A stretch of 6,244 bases of DNA from Desulfuromonadaceae bacterium UBA6124. Its GTDB lineage: Bacteria; Desulfobacterota; Desulfuromonadia; Desulfuromonadales; Trichloromonadaceae. Position numbers and translations under genes: made by a program. This document shows positions 5,736-6,244 of this stretch, in pieces. The stretch is taken from positions 1-6,244 of the forward strand of contig DIVU01000293.1 of NCBI GenBank assembly GCA_002423365.1. The letters are read 5' to 3'. The notes below the pieces were generated by a model that was not told the DNA's origin, did not search any database, and worked only from the letters and a program-made list of their open reading frames with translations. The first letter of the stretch is position 1, and each line of letters starts with the position of its first letter.

Positions 5736-5934
5736 TTAAGAAGTTGCATACGCGCCGAAGTCTAAGTCGATGAAGTCTGGTGGCGTCACTCCGGTCGCCG
5801 CGTCTTCAGCCGCTTCGTTGCGAATTTTGTTGCGCAACTCTCTCGATGCCGACCCGTTCGCCGTGCACCTCGTGGCAGTAGATGGCCAGCAGCAGGTAGG
5901 TAATCAGCCCGGAGAGGATCTGCATCAGCAAGCC
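5736..5934 (-). pseudogene. IS4-like transposase, C-terminal remnant with frameshift
   Basis: The minus strand encodes LLMQILSGLITYLLLAIYCHE (about 5930-5868) and then VHGERVGIE. This resembles the C-terminal block of IS4-type transposases (LITYLLLAIYCHE followed by xxVRELRNKIRNE in my memory of the family). At about 5842-5844 the frame breaks: continuing in frame meets a stop at 5808-5806. The neighbouring frame instead gives RELRNKIRNEAAEDAATGVT and runs on to TAA at 5738-5736. A small deletion, about 8 bases if the usual RV pair is missing, would explain this. No N-terminal or catalytic part is present; homology appears to stop near 5935, where the GGGAAACCGAAGGG repeats start. Sequence just past the stop (5717-5735, GTGTCCGG on the plus strand) may be the element's outer end. 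The family assignment is from memory of motifs. Confidence 0.6.
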
Positions 5935-5936
5935 AG

Positions 5937-5969
5937 GGGAAACCGAAGGGAACGGGAAAACCGAAGGGG
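5937..5969. repeat. Two GGGAAAxCCGAAGGG direct repeats
   Basis: GGGAAACCGAAGGG (5937-5950) and GGGAAAACCGAAGGG (5954-5968) are near-identical direct copies, followed by GGACGTAGTTGAA. The phrase GGGGACGTAGTTGAA recalls the short repeats that accompany REP-associated (IS200-like) transposases in deltaproteobacteria, but no such transposase is in the window. They mark the point where the transposase remnant ends. Confidence 0.5.
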
Positions 5970-5991
5970 ACGTAGTTGAAATTTTGAAATT

Positions 5992-6027
5992 TGTCAAACC
6001 AGCTTCATTTATGGATCGGTTTTGACA
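5992..6027. repeat. Imperfect inverted repeat
   Basis: TGTCAAACC (5992-6000) pairs with GGTTTTGACA (6018-6027) with one extra T, leaving a 17-base loop. It may be the end of a small mobile repeat together with the adjacent GGGGACGTAG sequence. There is no T-run, so it is not a clear terminator. Confidence 0.35.
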
Positions 6028-6244
6028 TTCGTCGCCATTGCTCCCGAATTTCTCGCTGGAAAATCTGGGGCGGGACGCGGCCCATATTTCTGGGCAATTT
6101 CAGAGAACTCGATTTTTAATGTGCGGTGATCGTAGGTTGCCGATCCGTCTTCGATGCCGATTCAGCGGGGTTCGTCTTTCCAGCGAAACCTGTTCTGTCC
6201 ACCAATCCGGATTTTCTTTTATCCCCTCAATCTTCCTGAAGATA
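6009..6244 (-). pseudogene. Possible degenerate coding remnant, unrecognised, running off the right edge
   Basis: From the right edge one minus-strand frame reads IFRKIEGIKENPDWWTEQVS then LERRTPLN and stays open to TGA at 6102-6100. A second frame is open from 6161 and reads IGIEDGSATYDHRTLKIEFS then EIAQKYGPRPAPDF, ending with TAA at 6011-6009. Both pieces have protein-like composition, and a one-base insertion (or two-base loss) near 6160-6170 would join them. No start codon with a ribosome binding site lies inside the second piece. I recognise no family. It may equally be the real C-terminus of a gene entering from the right in the first frame, or chance open frame. Confidence 0.22.

Noticed and set aside
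5729..5745. Fourth copy of the 17-bp motif (TGTCCGG...)
   Set aside because: It has an extra C and no matching TTTACA half. It overlaps the transposase stop and more likely belongs to the insertion-sequence end.

Overview
The window looks like a piece of chromosome from a GC-rich Gram-negative bacterium, most likely a deltaproteobacterium of the Desulfuromonas/Geobacter/Pelobacter type. Three things point there: a fused LplT-Aas phospholipid repair protein, a PEP-CTERM secreted protein, and repeated -24/-12 (sigma-54) promoter sequences. The taxonomic call is inference from gene content.

Left part (1-~480, minus strand): two tandem genes for small signal-peptide/membrane proteins, the second cut by the window edge. 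They share a near-identical ribosome binding region and read from one sigma-54-like promoter at 461-476. A gene-free stretch of about 700 bases follows (412-1123), AT-rich and then mixed. It ends in a second sigma-54-like promoter (936-951, plus strand) and a leader able to form hairpins.

Centre (1124-4510, plus strand): one 1128-residue protein joining an MFS lysophospholipid flippase (LplT-like), a PlsC-type acyltransferase and an acyl-ACP synthetase/AMP ligase. It should flip lyso-phospholipids inward, activate a fatty acid and re-acylate them.

Right part (about 4700-6244): an AT-rich segment holding a minus-strand PEP-CTERM gene (4994-5587). This gene has a consensus sigma-54 promoter (5635-5650), an intrinsic terminator (4795-4831) and an upstream 17-bp site, TGTAAATTTTTCCGACA. 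The same 17-bp motif occurs twice more, head to head, inside a 52-bp palindrome (4752-4803) that overlaps the terminator. These are probably binding sites for a sigma-54 activator, with the PrsR regulator of PEP-CTERM/exosortase systems as the natural candidate. No exosortase, prsK or prsR gene is in the window. Beyond 5717 lies mobile-element debris: a frameshifted C-terminal transposase remnant (IS4-like), short GGGAAACCGAAGGG repeats, and a possible degenerate coding stretch running to the right edge.

The most notable theme is regulatory: three sigma-54-type promoters in about 6 kb, one with a recurring operator-like motif. I see no wholly new multi-gene system.
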